A stretch of DNA of 64,000 bases from Bolinopsis microptera (GCF_026151205.1 NC_087074.1:12133182-12197181); one strand, 5' to 3'; shown: positions 50,558 to 61,923, counted from the stretch's first letter. Numbers and translations are program-made. The notes: generated from the letters alone by a model not told the origin.

Positions 50558-51687
50558 CAATTTATATTTTATAACAATATTATTCGTACATTAAATCAAT
50601 AACGCATTTTCATTTGTAAACCTTGGCTGCTGAAGTCATATGTGACCGCTCTCTAAAACAACCACCACCAAATTCTAGTTCTAAATTGAAATTTGCCACA
50701 ATTAATAAACGGAATGCGCAGATCATATTAATCTTTGGCAACGTGAAATGTGTGTTCCTACTATAATATTTGTGCGCGCGAGACATTCTTTCATTTTAAT
50801 CTGCCATAGGATCATATTTTAATTCGTTGTGTGGACTTTGCGATGCTTGATAATGTTGCAGTAGTGAACTATATATGGTCATGACATTCAATGGGACCGT
50901 TTTCCCGGATAAAATACTACCATAATAACTGAAGTTATGAAATATTTATGTTTTCGATGATAGTATGAAATAAATCGGAATACGTGCATCAGTCCTGTTC
51001 TTTGCGTGGGTAAACCATGATAACATTATTGATTATGATGATCGTTACCAATTAGAGTGTCACTGTTAATCGTAATATATATATGAGGCTTACGGTACAT
51101 GCATCATATGAAATATCACCATAGAAGAAAAATAATTTTAATAGGTATTTATGACCTGGTATCAGTAAACGTTAATTAGGCCGGTAGCTAGCGTAGCTAG
51201 GTGCGGTACGTGTGCCAATTATTGTATCTACATTACAGCGATCATTATATTCCTGTTATCACAAAGTATGAATACCCAAATGCACCATCTTTCTAATTCA
51301 AATAGATCAGAATTCATACCATGTACATTATCAAGTCAACTGTAGTAACTTAGTAAAAGCTATTTTTGATATGTTCTCGATTATCGTGCAATCACAGTAC
51401 GAAATCACAATTATCGTGCGATATCAGTGCGACATAACAATTATCGTGCGATAACAGTACGACATCACAATTATCGTGCGATAACAAGACGATCCTGCGA
51501 TAATCACGCGTTTATCGTCAAGTACCGCGATAATCGTGCACCACAAACGATAATCGTCTCGCATGCGATAAACGCGCGATAATCGTTGCAAGATTAAAAT
51601 CTGCGAAATGGTCAATATTTTCCACCGTGTATACTGTACACGTACGCGCGTGAATTAATAAACGAAACATGCGCTCGCGCTGCTTAC

Positions 51688-51799
51688 CTTGAATTTCACA
51701 CGTAGCGCCAGGCTACATTCGCGTTGTGTAGACCCTTCTCCCACATTCACGGATGAGTAGCATGTCACCAGTGACCAGACACCACCCTCTGCCATTTTC
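51688..51799 (-). CDS. Candidate first coding exon of a minus-strand gene
   Basis: After an acceptor (CTCGCAG|G at 51800), the ATG at 51795 opens 36 codons (start MAEGGVWSLVTCYSSVNVGE) up to a consensus donor AAG|GTAAGC, ending in phase 0 at 51688. The right end of the 4.5-kb DNA transposon begins 58 bases downstream of this exon, so the element would sit in the first coding intron. No family was recognised and downstream exons were not firmly found. Confidence 0.4.
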
Positions 51800-52106
51800 C
51801 TGCGAGACAATAACAAATAAGTTAATATGAATAGGCAACTAATAACTCCATTAAGATCTTTCACACCTATCTGATTTTTATAAAACAATATTGGAAACGT
51901 TTCACAGGAAGCATTAAAACACTGACGGACTATTTTAGTAAACCTAGGAATCTCATAAAACAATAACAGGGATACAATTACAAAATACAAAGGACACTTT
52001 ATCATCTCACCAATCATCAATATCATATGCATGTTAACAACTTGCAACTAGAGCTTTTATCCGCGAACTTAAATGCCTTCAAATATCTAAATTGCACTCA
52101 AGATGA

Positions 52107-52508
52107 TCACTTTGGCGACCATGAACCCGGCTGAAAAGTGTCTCCCTTTGATTCAGGCTCTGATTTGTCCTTGAATTTAATGTTAGGTCCAGCACTAGGA
52201 GCTGATGCATGATCTAAACCTTTGTTAGGAGAAAATAACTTGTCCATCCCATCAACTGGTGAGGGTTCCGATTTAAATACGGGAATTTGGGCCTCGTCAC
52301 TGGAAGGAGGTTCACTTCTTGTTCCGGTTAACCACGCCTGCCAGGCTGGTGGTATATCGATATTGTTAGGGTCATTATTATCATTTTCATAATATCGCTT
52401 GGGCTGGGACGCACCTCTGAAGACATAGTAATAGGTATTTCCGAGAGTATCTTTACCTACAAATTCCATTCGAGTACCTCCGAGTACACGGGCGAAGAAT
52501 TTTATCAT
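52107..52508 (-). CDS. NDUFAF2 (mimitin), mitochondrial complex I assembly factor
   Basis: A single 133-residue frame. It starts MIKFFARVLGG and has VGKDTLGNTYYYV, corresponding to the VGTDQFGNKYYYI stretch of human NDUFAF2. IPPAWQAWLTGTRSEPPS corresponds to IPTEWEAWIRRTRKTPPT, and the terminal GDTFQPGSWSPK to GKTFQPGSWMPR. These blocks are in the same order and at both ends of the protein, so the identification is strong. NDUFAF2 is a paralogue of the complex I subunit NDUFA12 and assists late assembly of respiratory complex I in mitochondria. The protein is shorter than the human one (169 aa) because the low-complexity linker between the two conserved blocks is reduced. No intron is needed. 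The first residues are basic and amphipathic, as expected for a mitochondrial protein. Confidence 0.9.
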   Translation of the reverse strand: MIKFFARVLGGTRMEFVGKDTLGNTYYYVFRGASQPKRYYENDNNDPNNIDIPPAWQAWLTGTRSEPPSSDEAQIPVFKSEPSPVDGMDKLFSPNKGLDHASAPSAGPNIKFKDKSEPESKGDTFQPGSWSPK

Positions 52509-53453
52509 TTTACAGTTTCACCGAGAGTATGTCATTGCTAGGGGAGTTAGTTATAATAGTTTGGAAATAGGTTCGAAAGTATATTATTATATTAATTTCT
52601 TTAAAATATGTAACCACACCCTAGCTAGACAGTATGTAATCGATTACGAGATGCGTTACGTGCCGTCTAGCTTGAACCAAAGACTCCATCTCGTACTGCA
52701 GTCTGTCTGCTATTTTATTCTTCCTTGATCAAAGTGTTTAATAGACAAGTGTGTTAACCAAACTTGTATCGAGTCTAAAAATTGAAATTGCGAACTCAAC
52801 ATGTAAAGTATTGGTCAGTTCGGATAAATATTTAAGACTTTAAGATGAAGTAACCCATTACGTGCCGTCTAGCTAGAACGACGACCGAATCACGTACTAA
52901 GAAAGTGCCGAACATGACAGCTTGAACGAATACTCCAACTCGTAATCGATTACGTGACGCGTTACGTGCCGTCAAATTTCTGATGTCGATTGTCGACGAT
53001 TGTGTTATGATTCCAACAAAAAGAGTACTCTTTTCGATGATTTTAAATAAAGTGAAACATTGTTTAATAAATACTGTAGAGCATAGAGAATTAGAGAATT
53101 AGAGAATACATATATGTTTAATACAACGTTCAAGATTCCATTCCATACTGTATTTTTATTTACAAAATACATATAATACATTATAATATATACAAATTGA
53201 TACATAACTCAGCTTCAGACATACTATCGAACATTATTGAATAAGAACTAAGTATAACATGATAGATGTATATTGTATATTTATAAATGATAAATAAATT
53301 CGAAGCTCGATGTACCAAGTCTCCCATAAGGCCATGCTTAGAATTCAAAATAACTTGGAGTATTAATACTAAAGTAACCTAAAGTAAGTAGTATACATGC
53401 GATCTTCATCCAGGATTATTACTAATTGGAAACCCTTCAAAATCAAACGTTCG

Positions 53454-53753
53454 TCACGAAATCTTGGCAATTTTGATAAGTTTGTTGTTACAGCCCACTC
53501 TGTATCTGACAAATCTTTCAAACTCTCTCTGAGACTCACCATCAAGCTGATCTTTACTAACTTTACTTAACACAGGTACTTTGATCTTCGAACGGAGCAA
53601 ATTGTTCATTTTCAATCGGTTGTATTGGGAGTAAAATGGATGGTCTGTGGGCAAGGTGTCTTGCTTTTCTTGTGGAGTTGACTGATGAGAGGTCAAAACT
53701 GACAAAGAGTGTTGGATAAACTGAGATCTTGCCGAATACCGTGTCATCTTCAA
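53454..53753 (-). CDS. Unrecognised 99-aa basic protein
   Basis: An intronless frame starting MKMTRYSARSQF and ending KIAKIS. The N terminus is rich in Arg, Ser and Gln and poor in acids, compatible with a mitochondrial presequence. The middle has HPFYSQYNRLKMNNLLRSK, and the end is charged (LDGESQREFERFVRYRVG). It lies about 950 bases upstream of NDUFAF2 on the same strand. I could not assign a family; length, composition and the absence of repeats argue for a real gene. Confidence 0.5.
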   Translation of the reverse strand: MKMTRYSARSQFIQHSLSVLTSHQSTPQEKQDTLPTDHPFYSQYNRLKMNNLLRSKIKVPVLSKVSKDQLDGESQREFERFVRYRVGCNNKLIKIAKIS

Positions 53754-53839
53754 AACACTAAAGATGAAATGTAGCCATGGTTTTCCTGATTAGATAGAAA
53801 ATAAATTAGTTTGATCTCAGTCAGAGTTTTAATGGTACC

Positions 53840-54452
53840 GCGACAATTGACCCCCCGACAATTTACCCCCCGACAATTGACCCCCCGACAATTGACCCCC
53901 CGACAATTGACCCCTATGTAATTACACTGGGGTCAATTGTCGCGAAATTTAGGGCTGAGTACGACAATTGACCCCCGACAATTGACCCCCCATGTAATTA
54001 CACTGGGGTCAATTGATCGGGTTAGGGTCATGAGGGTCCTGGATCAGGATCCTGGGTCAGGGTCTTGGGTCAGGGTTAGGGTTAGGGTTAAGGTTAGGGT
54101 CCTGGATCAGGGTTAGGGTTAGGGTTAGGGTTAGGGTTAGTGTTAGGGTTAGGGTTAGTGTTAGGGTTAGGGTTAGGGTTAGGGTTAGGGTTAGGGTTAG
54201 GGTTAGGGTTATGGTTAGGGTTAGGGTTAGGTTTAGGGTTAATGTCCTGGGTCAGGGTCAGGGTCAGGGTCAGGGTCAGGGTCAGGGTCAGGGTCAGGGT
54301 CAGGGTCAGGGTCAGGGTCAGGGTCAGGGTCAGGGTCAGGGTCAGGGTCAGGGTCAGGGTCAGGGTCAGGGTCAGCCGGGGGTCAATTGTCGGGGGGTCA
54401 ATTGTCGGGGGTCAATTGTCGGGGGGTCAATTGTCGGGGGGTCAATTGTCGC
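53840..54452. repeat. Inverted-repeat island with telomere-like TTAGGG and TCAGGG arrays
   Basis: Outer ends are GCGACAATTGACCCC (53840) and its reverse complement (ending 54452). Five tandem 15-base units (CCCCCCGACAATTGA) follow on the left and about five inverted units on the right. A complete small copy bounded by the same ends in opposite orientation appears at 53840-53944, and the phrase ATGTAATTACACTGGGGTCA is repeated (53917 and 53993). Between lie irregular TTAGGG repeats (about 54066-54240) and then about 21 perfect TCAGGG units (about 54249-54375). The open frames here are low-complexity artefacts. Confidence 0.9.
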
Positions 54453-55315
54453 CCACCCATTTTAATGTATGCATATTATATATAATAATATATAATAATT
54501 GTAAGCTAGCTTTGAACGTAACTCCTGTTCATTACATCAAGTTGATTCAAGAGTATACTGTATAGGTAGGTATCTTTAAGATTTTTAAAGTTCTAAAAAT
54601 AATACATACAATTCGATAAGCAAAATATAATCTATAAAATAGACACACATACAAAAAGAAACGAACGCCGCAGGTTTTTACTAATACCTGTTGAGTATAA
54701 ACATGTACAGCATCTGAAATTAAATTGATATTATAATGTAAATGGTATATTTAATTCTCTTGGTAGTACTGGCGGCACCTCCTAACCAGATCTACATCTG
54801 TCTCCTATTTCTAGCTCTCTTCCACTAATAACATCCTGGTAATCAGACACAACCTCTTCATACCACCCTCAATCCCATGGAAATTATTGAACGAAAAACT
54901 CAAAAAAATCTCTTTGTCAGATCTTGAAATCGCTCATTTTTCAAATATCCGTTTTAATAGAGGGATATATCTGATCTAACTGTGTGACTGCAATTACATC
55001 ATATTTCCTGAAAGGTTATTCACTGACTATTTTAAGTTCGATGAATGTCTAGTGAGCATAACAACAATACAATTCGTGAAAGGATTTTATTTAGCATTGT
55101 AATTTCTGTTAAAGCCCAGCAACAATTGTGCTAACTTTGATGGATATTATGTTAATGGTATTTGCACTCCGGATGGTACTTTAATACAATTTCACGAATA
55201 CTGACTAGACATATTAATCACGTAACGTGCGATGACTAACGTTACTAACGTCAACATAACAACATTAAAGTTGTACAATTTCACGAACACTGCAACTAGA
55301 GTCAGCTCCAACGTG

Positions 55316-55527
55316 GTGTAGACTAGTTATCATTTGTCTTATAGCTATACAGACTCTGATATTTCTGCGTGTAGACTAGTTATCATTTGTCTTATAGCTA
55401 TACAGACTCTGATATTTCTGCGTGTAGACTAGTTATCATTTGTCTTATAGCTATACAGACTCTGATATTTCTGCGTGTAGACTAGTTATCATTTGTCTTA
55501 TAGCTATACAGACTCTAATATTTCTAC
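55316..55527. repeat. 53-bp tandem repeat, four copies
   Basis: Units start at 55316, 55369, 55422 and 55475. The first three are essentially identical and the fourth has two substitutions, so the duplication is recent. The frame at 55440-55700 reads through part of it and is not considered a gene. Confidence 0.95.
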
Positions 55528-55704
55528 GTGTTGTGTTCATGCTTACTTGTTTTATAACTTCTCTCTATTACCAACTAATGAACTTATTTACAGCAATTGA
55601 ACTACATCGTTCCGATTTTAATCAGAGGCAACATACAGGTTACATTTTGCTAATAGTGCGATACCGCAACTGCTTACAAATAGTAATTAAAAATCGCTAG
55701 AAGA

Positions 55705-55959
55705 ATGGCTGAAATTATCACATCACCATTGATATGCACCTGCAGCTTGCGCCCGGCTCGCGGGGCCGCTGCGCCGGTACTGTCAGTCAGGAGGGGTCCG
55801 GAAAAGCTGTTCGGCAACCCGGTCCTGAGTTTAGCTGGCGGTTCGGCGCAGTCTGTTGTGTGGGACCTGGATGTGCCCCCGCTAGGGTGCATGCAAACTG
55901 AAGCTGCCCGTCACCGAGGCCTTCTATATTTATTTATGATATCACTTATATGCAAATAA
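55705..55959 (+). other. GC-rich island with an 84-codon open frame
   Basis: About 160 bases at 55735-55895 are strikingly GC-rich within AT-rich surroundings. An ATG-started frame (MAEIITSPLICTC...) crosses the island, and an open frame also lies on the other strand. The peptide (RPARGAAAPVLSVRRGPEKL) has no domain that I recognise. It could be a fragment of a gene, a retrocopy, or foreign DNA. Confidence 0.3.
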
Positions 55960-56981
55960 AACCCAAATTTAATTCTTTCCTTTACTAAATTTGGGTTTTG
56001 GAGGAAACAAACACCGTGATTTAGCTGGACAATTGGTTATATTTGCAGCCTTTAGGTACTTTCAGGTTGGATAATTCAACAGCGTAGTACATAACGTTGC
56101 ATTACACAATTGTTTAGTTTAACACATCAAATAACTTATTAATGTTATTTCAATTCAAGATGTAAAGTTTTAGAATTACCTTCATAGAAGCTTTCACAAT
56201 TAGATGGACTGTGGTCCCAAGTTCCTCTTTTGTTTTATTTTCAATTATCGACAGTATATTACTTACCATCTGATTATATGCAATGATAATAAACTTCCTG
56301 GGGATATGTTTTTTGGGGGAAATATTGTTGTATACATCAGTTCCTAAAGATTTGTGCCTAAACCGCAAATCTTTTAGAATGTGTGTGTGTTTTTCATGAT
56401 TTTTTAAAGCAATACTTTCTTTCCAGTGAAAGCAGGATTAATGAACGAATAGTGTGACATTGGGTTCTCAACCATGGAAATTTAGAAGTCCCTACATGCT
56501 GTTCTTTCTGGCTCCATGTGCTAGTTAGGGGTCTGAGGTATCCGAAAAATCATGTTTTGAGTACCCAAAGTGTTCTGGGTGCCAGGAATGAGGTTATTAA
56601 AGCGGCGAAAATGACCGATTTTGGACTATTTATGAGCTTTTTTGCCCATTTTCATGAGATAAAGAATCAGGAAAGCTGCTCTAGATGATTGAAATGGTTG
56701 ATACCAATGAGGATACACCCAACACACATAAATATTCGTGATATATGTGATTTTAATGAGAAAAATATGATCTCAGGGCCCATTTTATACCAAAATTTGC
56801 CAAAACCACTCGCACTTGTCAAAGCTTCCTCATTTTAGACACATTTAATGATTATTATGGTATCTAACTTATGGTGGATCTGATAGGAGTATGTCTTAGC
56901 TTCATTTTAAGCCATCAATGAGCATGCTGGTGTGTATGAAAGTACTTTTATCCTCCCAGGCATCATGTAGCCTCCAGGCTC

Positions 56982-57150
56982 GACAAACCCCGACAAACCC
57001 CGACGCACCCCGACGCACCCCGACAAACCCTGACATATCCTGACAAACCCCGACAAACCCCGACAGACCCCGACATATTCCGACAAACCCCGACAGACCC
57101 CGACATGTCCCGACGTGTCGAGATATGTCAGGGTATGTCGGATTATGTCA
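56982..57150. repeat. 10-bp minisatellite CCCCGACAAA, left copy
   Basis: About fifteen units of CCCCGACAAA and variants (CCCCGACGCA, CCCTGACATA) are followed by CGACGTGTCGAGATATGTCA and a few TATGTC-type units. It is the same family and orientation as the array at 61705-61870. Confidence 0.9.
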
Positions 57151-57992
57151 GTTTGCCCAATAATTTCGGTATCAAATTGACGAAAATAATACTCTGGAGC
57201 TCTCATAACGAGGTAATTTAAGTGGGTATAAATATGTCGTCAGTCCTTCCTTCCTTCCGTTAGTTACCATGACAACTAGCGCGCAGTGCAGCGCGCGAGT
57301 ATTGCTTGCGGATATTTAATGTATATATAGCTAGCATGTCAATGAATGCGCGGCGCGAGTGTATTTTAATGTATGCTATGTTATGTACAGTATTAGGTAA
57401 TAAGCCCAATTTGTACATGGCATGCGTAGTATAATGTACTCTGTGTATATTATTATTATGAATTGAGCTGATTAGAGCTTATATTTATAGTTATAGTGAA
57501 TGGAAATCTAGCGTCCGCCAAAACGAAACAACGGGCGCAATTCTTGTTAAAACTGTGCACTCAGTATAATAATAATCTAATACGCACTATGAAGCTATGA
57601 GCACGAGAGAAGAGTACGATACCGGACGGGACTGCAAGAGTGTGAGAAAGCAAGAGCGCAGCGCAAGAGACCAAAAGAGCAAGAGTGGGAGACAGTAAGA
57701 GCCACAGGATGAAAAGAAAGGAGTGTTGCGTCAGGCTTTGCTACGCCGCATCGGTTCACTTCCTTACCAATACTTGCCTAAATCCAATTCAATGAAACAA
57801 GCGATGCTGAATAAAAACAATAAAATTTGTATCATGTATTTTTAAAAACATACATACATACGTATAAAAGTTGTTGAAAGTTTCAAAAGTATTACTAATA
57901 CTAAGTAACTTTTAAAATGTACTTTACAAGGCATTATACAACTTAGAAGTACACGTATCCCAAAGGCCAAAATATCATGCAATTTGTAAAAT

Positions 57993-60900
57993 TTAAACAA
58001 ATATTCCATCCTCTGACATGACATTCCAGTAGTTCTTGTTAATACTGTTGACAGTGTATCCTCTAGACGTAAGCTGAACTTTGTGCCATGTGTCAGAACC
58101 AGGTTCTTGGAATACTACTGTGTCTCCTTCACTTACTGCAGTTATCAAGCCTTGATTGTTCTTCATAGGTTTCCTTGCCTTTGGAGGTTGCTTTGTTTGT
58201 TCCACTTCTTTGGGAGTTGTCTCTATAGTTGGTTCTGGAGTGTTTTCAACTTCAACTATTGTAGGCTCTGAAGTTTCACCAGGTAGGTTGTTTGTTGGTT
58301 CCTGTGGTTCTTCTTGATCTGTCGTTCTAGTAATGGTTTGGATCTCAGGTATTACTTGAGCACTTATCTCTTCAGGATCGAGATTTGGAGTGTTAAAGTC
58401 TTTTTGAGTAGAAGTATGATCAGAGTTTGTTTTTTGAGCTCTGGATTGAGATCTTTCTTTTCTATTCATCTGTTCATCTGCTTCTTGTTTTAGAACCATC
58501 TTACATGGGTGAACTTTAACCAGTAATCCACCATTTTTCACAAGAACGCTTGTACCGTCTTGTCCGATGACTTTCGCTGGACCATGCCATTCTTTAGTGT
58601 TTGTTCTTTTGAAATATACAGTGTCTCCAGGTAAGAATCTTTGGTGGGTTCCTTCGTAAACCCGTCCTATTAGTGCTCTTCTTAACCTGTCGCTGTTTTC
58701 CACTTTGACATAAGCTTCTCTGGCCTTGTGTAAGCTGTTCAAATGATTTGCTACAATCTGGCTAGGTGTTGTCCCTTCAAGAGCAGGAAGATTGCTGGAG
58801 GTTACACCTGGAATGTTAGGGTTAGTGCCAAACACTAGTTGATAAGGGCTGAAGCCATGTATGTTGATAAGGGTGTTCTTGGCATGTACTGCCCACATAA
58901 GTGCCACATTGAGAGGGCATTTTACATCATAGAATACCTTCTCTGTCATATCTCCAATGAGGCTGTTATGTCTCTCACAAACGCTGTTAGAGAATGGCGC
59001 CTCTGCGGCTGTTGTCATTTGTTTAATATCAAAGCTTTCACATAAAGATTCAAATGCATAGCTTACAAATTCGCCTCCATTGTCACTGAGAATTCTTTGG
59101 GGAGGTCCGAACATAGAAATCCAAATCGTGAAGAATTTATCAATTACTTCATCACTGGTCTTGTTTTCCAGTACTGCAGCGCTTGAGAATCTTGTAAGGT
59201 AGTCAATAGCATGGAGGATCCATTTCCCTTCAATCAGTTTCAGATCTATAGCTACCAGTTCGTTGAAAGAGTTAGCCATGGGTAGAGAGACTTTGGGTCT
59301 GGGATGTGCTCTCTTGTGTGTGAGGCAAAACTCACAAGTTTTTTCAAGATTCTTTAGGTTCTCTTCTAGGGCTTCTAGCTTGCCAGCCTCTACTCCAGCG
59401 TTTTTTAGTAGCTTGACTATTCTGTCAATGGGGGCATGGGCAAATCGTTTATGCAGTTTGTTTGCTTGCTTTTTCAAGTTTATCTCTTGGGACCTTTCTT
59501 CAGCTATCAATATTGACTCAAATTTCACGTTTTGTTCCTTGATTGGGATCACATAGTGACCTGATTCAGTCAACTCTAGCTTGTAATCTTCTCCACGGAT
59601 AGTAACGGTGTCTGTCTCGAAATTAAGGTGTACTCCCATGTTCTTCATTGACATTAAAGATAATAGAAGAGGTATGTCACTGTTAACGATATGTACTTCA
59701 AGCCAAATTTCGTGGGTACAAATTGTGACTGGGATGATCACTTTCTTAGAAGATTCTAGGGTTCCTACTCCAAATCTGAAGATTAGCTCTGCTGGGAATT
59801 CTTTAACAGTGCTTCTTGTCTCATCATCTAGAGAATCTAGAAAGCATGAATACCAGTTTTCCCCGGCTACTGTTCTACTTGCTCCTGAGTCTAACAAAGC
59901 TTTATTGACAGTTTCTCCAACTAGAAAAACAGCTTCTTCTTCTTGACCGACGTTGGATTGGAAGAATATGGGTTTCTCTGTAGGTGTAGGTTCTTCATAG
60001 TATTCTTGGTCATATCCGTAAAACTCTTCATTGTTGGGAATCATGTCTGATAGATAATAAGGAATCTGCTGGTTGTAATAGGCTGGGTTGGGCGGTCCTT
60101 GTCTGTAGCCTGGTTGTTGGTTGTTAGGGCGTTGCATGTACCTCATTGAGCGTTGGTTATAAGGCATGGTGTGTTGTTGGTAAGGCGGCCTTTGGAAGTT
60201 CATTTGCTGTCTGAAAGGAGCTCTAAGAGGGCAGTCTCTGATCCAGTGTCCTGGAGAGTAGCACCCGTAGCAAACCTGTCTGTTGTCATTTCTCTGGTCA
60301 AAAGGTCTTTGTTTTCCTCTAACATTGTTTCCAGGTCTGTTCCTATTGAACATTACTTGCTCTTCTGGGAGAGCATTTGAGTCTGTTGCCTCTTTTTCAA
60401 AAGCTTCTGTTGGAAGTTGTCCATCGTCTAAAGCTAGATAGCATGGCTCTGCTTTCACTTTAATAGGAAGACTATCAGATCCTTCTGCTTTGGACTTATT
60501 GAGTTGGGAATCAGCCAATCTCATGAGTGATTTCTTCATATCTTCCATTGTCATAGCTGTGCAAGTGGCTCTAGCTAACTTCTCATCTGCATTGGACAGA
60601 TTGGCAGCTTTTAGTAATTTATAGGCCAGCACTAGTTCAGGAAGTGTCACTCCTTCTGTCTTCAGTTCTCGTTCTAGACTCTCGAATATCAGGATAAATT
60701 CAGTCATTCTCTGTTCTGAGTTTCTTCTTTAGTTTTCAAATCTTTCATATTTGCCAAGAGTATCATCACTCTCTAGGTAAATCTCATCTAACTTGGCTAT
60801 AAGTAGCTCAACACCGACTTTAGTCTCAGGTGGGTCAGCATCAGCCTTCTTGGTCTTAAGAAGTGCTTCATCTATGGTTAGAGCAATGTCTAATGCTTTG

Positions 60901-61037
60901 TCTTTGAGAAACATGATCAGCGTCATTGCTTTGTGTTCTTCTGATACCGTTGATACAGTTGCCCATATCTTAGCAAGCTGGCGGTACCGTTTATAACCAG
61001 TCCCATCAAATGATGGTGTGTCCTTTGACATCCTCAC
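57993..61037 (-). mobile_element. Ty1/copia-type retroelement remnant (gag, protease, integrase)
   Basis: On the minus strand, in the usual copia order, are a gag region (about 60200-61037) with a CCHC zinc knuckle (about 60231-60272), an aspartic protease (DSGAS at about 59880-59891), and an integrase with its HHCC-type and DDE core regions (about 58750-59460). A basic, Pro/Glu/Thr-rich tail with SH3-like segments follows. The order protease-integrase before any reverse transcriptase is diagnostic of Ty1/copia rather than Ty3/gypsy. No reverse transcriptase or RNase H part was recognised and no long terminal repeat pair could be found, so it is broken and incomplete, with at least one break besides the missing part. 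Age cannot be read from terminal repeats; the long preserved protease-integrase region suggests moderate age. Confidence 0.85.
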
Positions 61038-61499
61038 AGTAGTTGACGTAGTTGTAGTTGATGTAGTTTGAGTTTTAGTTGACGTCGTTGTAGTTTGAGC
61101 TTGCGCTTGCTGCTACCACTGTTTATTGCTCTGTTATGTGCAATGAAACACGCTGGTTGGTATCTATCTGAAAACATATATAATTTGTAATGTAATACAT
61201 TATAGAATAAATGCAATTAGAAATATCAATAACAGTTCCTATCTTACTAGAAAGATTAACTGAAAGCTATATTAGGAAAAGCTAAGCACAGTTACAAAGT
61301 GTAACACTCTACTCACCACAGTAGAGTTCAGGGTGATCTTGCTATAGGGGAAAGATTGGTTAGAACAGCCACATTGTACCAACTCTCGCTCTTCGTCCAC
61401 GCTTTTTCGTCTACTTGGCGTAGGGCGCGGTAAGATTTTATGTAATCACTCGCGTACTTATCGCCCGCTGTAGTGATACGTACACATGGTCTTGTGGCT

Positions 61500-61640
61500 T
61501 CAAATGACCCCTGTAATCAATGTGCGGGGCAGGAGGGTCAAGCACTCTTTTTCTGAAATGAGCCTCCTGAATCCTGATCCATGTGTGGGGCAGGAGGGTC
61601 AAGCACTGTTTTTTTCAGGTTGACCCTCCTGCGCCATTAT
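61500..61640. repeat. Imperfect duplication around GGGGCAGGAGGGTCAAGCACT
   Basis: The phrase GGGCAGGAGGGTCAAGCACT occurs at about 61524 and 61589, and an inverted form (TTGACCCTCCTG) follows at about 61619. The second copy and the inverted form could pair as a short hairpin. Confidence 0.7.
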
Positions 61641-61704
61641 ACTGCCATTGATCAATCTTCTTTAGGCAACTTCCAATCACTTTTCATCCATTATTAACGA
61701 ATCC

Positions 61705-61870
61705 CGATAAACCCTGACAAACCCTGACAAACCCCGACAAACCCCGACAAACCCCGACGCACCCCGACAAACCCCGACACACCCCGACAAACCCGACAAA
61801 CCCCGACAAACCCCGACAAACCCCGACAAAACCCCGACGTGTCGAGGTGTGTCGTATCATGTCGGGCCCA
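61705..61870. repeat. 10-bp minisatellite CCCCGACAAA, right copy
   Basis: About fourteen units with the same consensus as at 56982, followed again by CGACGTGTCGAGGTGTGTCG. Same orientation as the left array. Confidence 0.9.
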
Positions 61871-61923
61871 CCGGCTACATGATGCCTCCTCCCGTGGCCG
61901 TCCATTGATATAGTCTGGGCCAT

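Larger units (their letters stand above)
47126..51629. mobile_element. About 4.5-kb DNA transposon with TIRs, TSD and a spliced transposase-like gene
   Basis: The left end CACGGTGGAAAAT (47126-47138) is inverted at the right end (ATTTTCCACCGTG, 51617-51629), and TATA flanks both (47122-47125 and 51630-51633), consistent with a 4-bp target duplication. If the TATA is counted into the ends, the match is 17 bases. Both subterminal zones (47170-47310 and 51370-51595) are crowded with CGATAATCG/TTATCGTG motifs, as known for CACTA-like and some other transposons. Inside are a plus-strand multi-exon gene and a 34-bp satellite. The CAC start and 4-bp duplication would fit the CMC (Chapaev-like) group, but this is inference and the superfamily is not settled. 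Confidence 0.65.
56959..61886. mobile_element. Possible composite element bounded by a 14-bp inverted repeat
   Basis: GGCATCATGTAGCC (56959-56972) is exactly inverted as GGCTACATGATGCC (61873-61886). TCCTCCCA lies immediately outside on the left and TCCTCCCG on the right in direct orientation, a candidate 8-bp target duplication with one mismatch. The inverted similarity resumes a few bases further in (GGCxCGACA). A 10-bp minisatellite adjoins each end, and an incomplete Ty1/copia remnant lies between. No transposase of a DNA transposon was found inside. Confidence 0.45.

Noticed and set aside
54140-54565. 141-codon frame rich in Gly/Leu/Arg/Val
   Set aside because: It is a translation of TTAGGG and TCAGGG repeats.
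57300-57990. Long terminal repeat of the copia element
   Set aside because: No matching partner could be found near 61.1-61.7 kb by eye.
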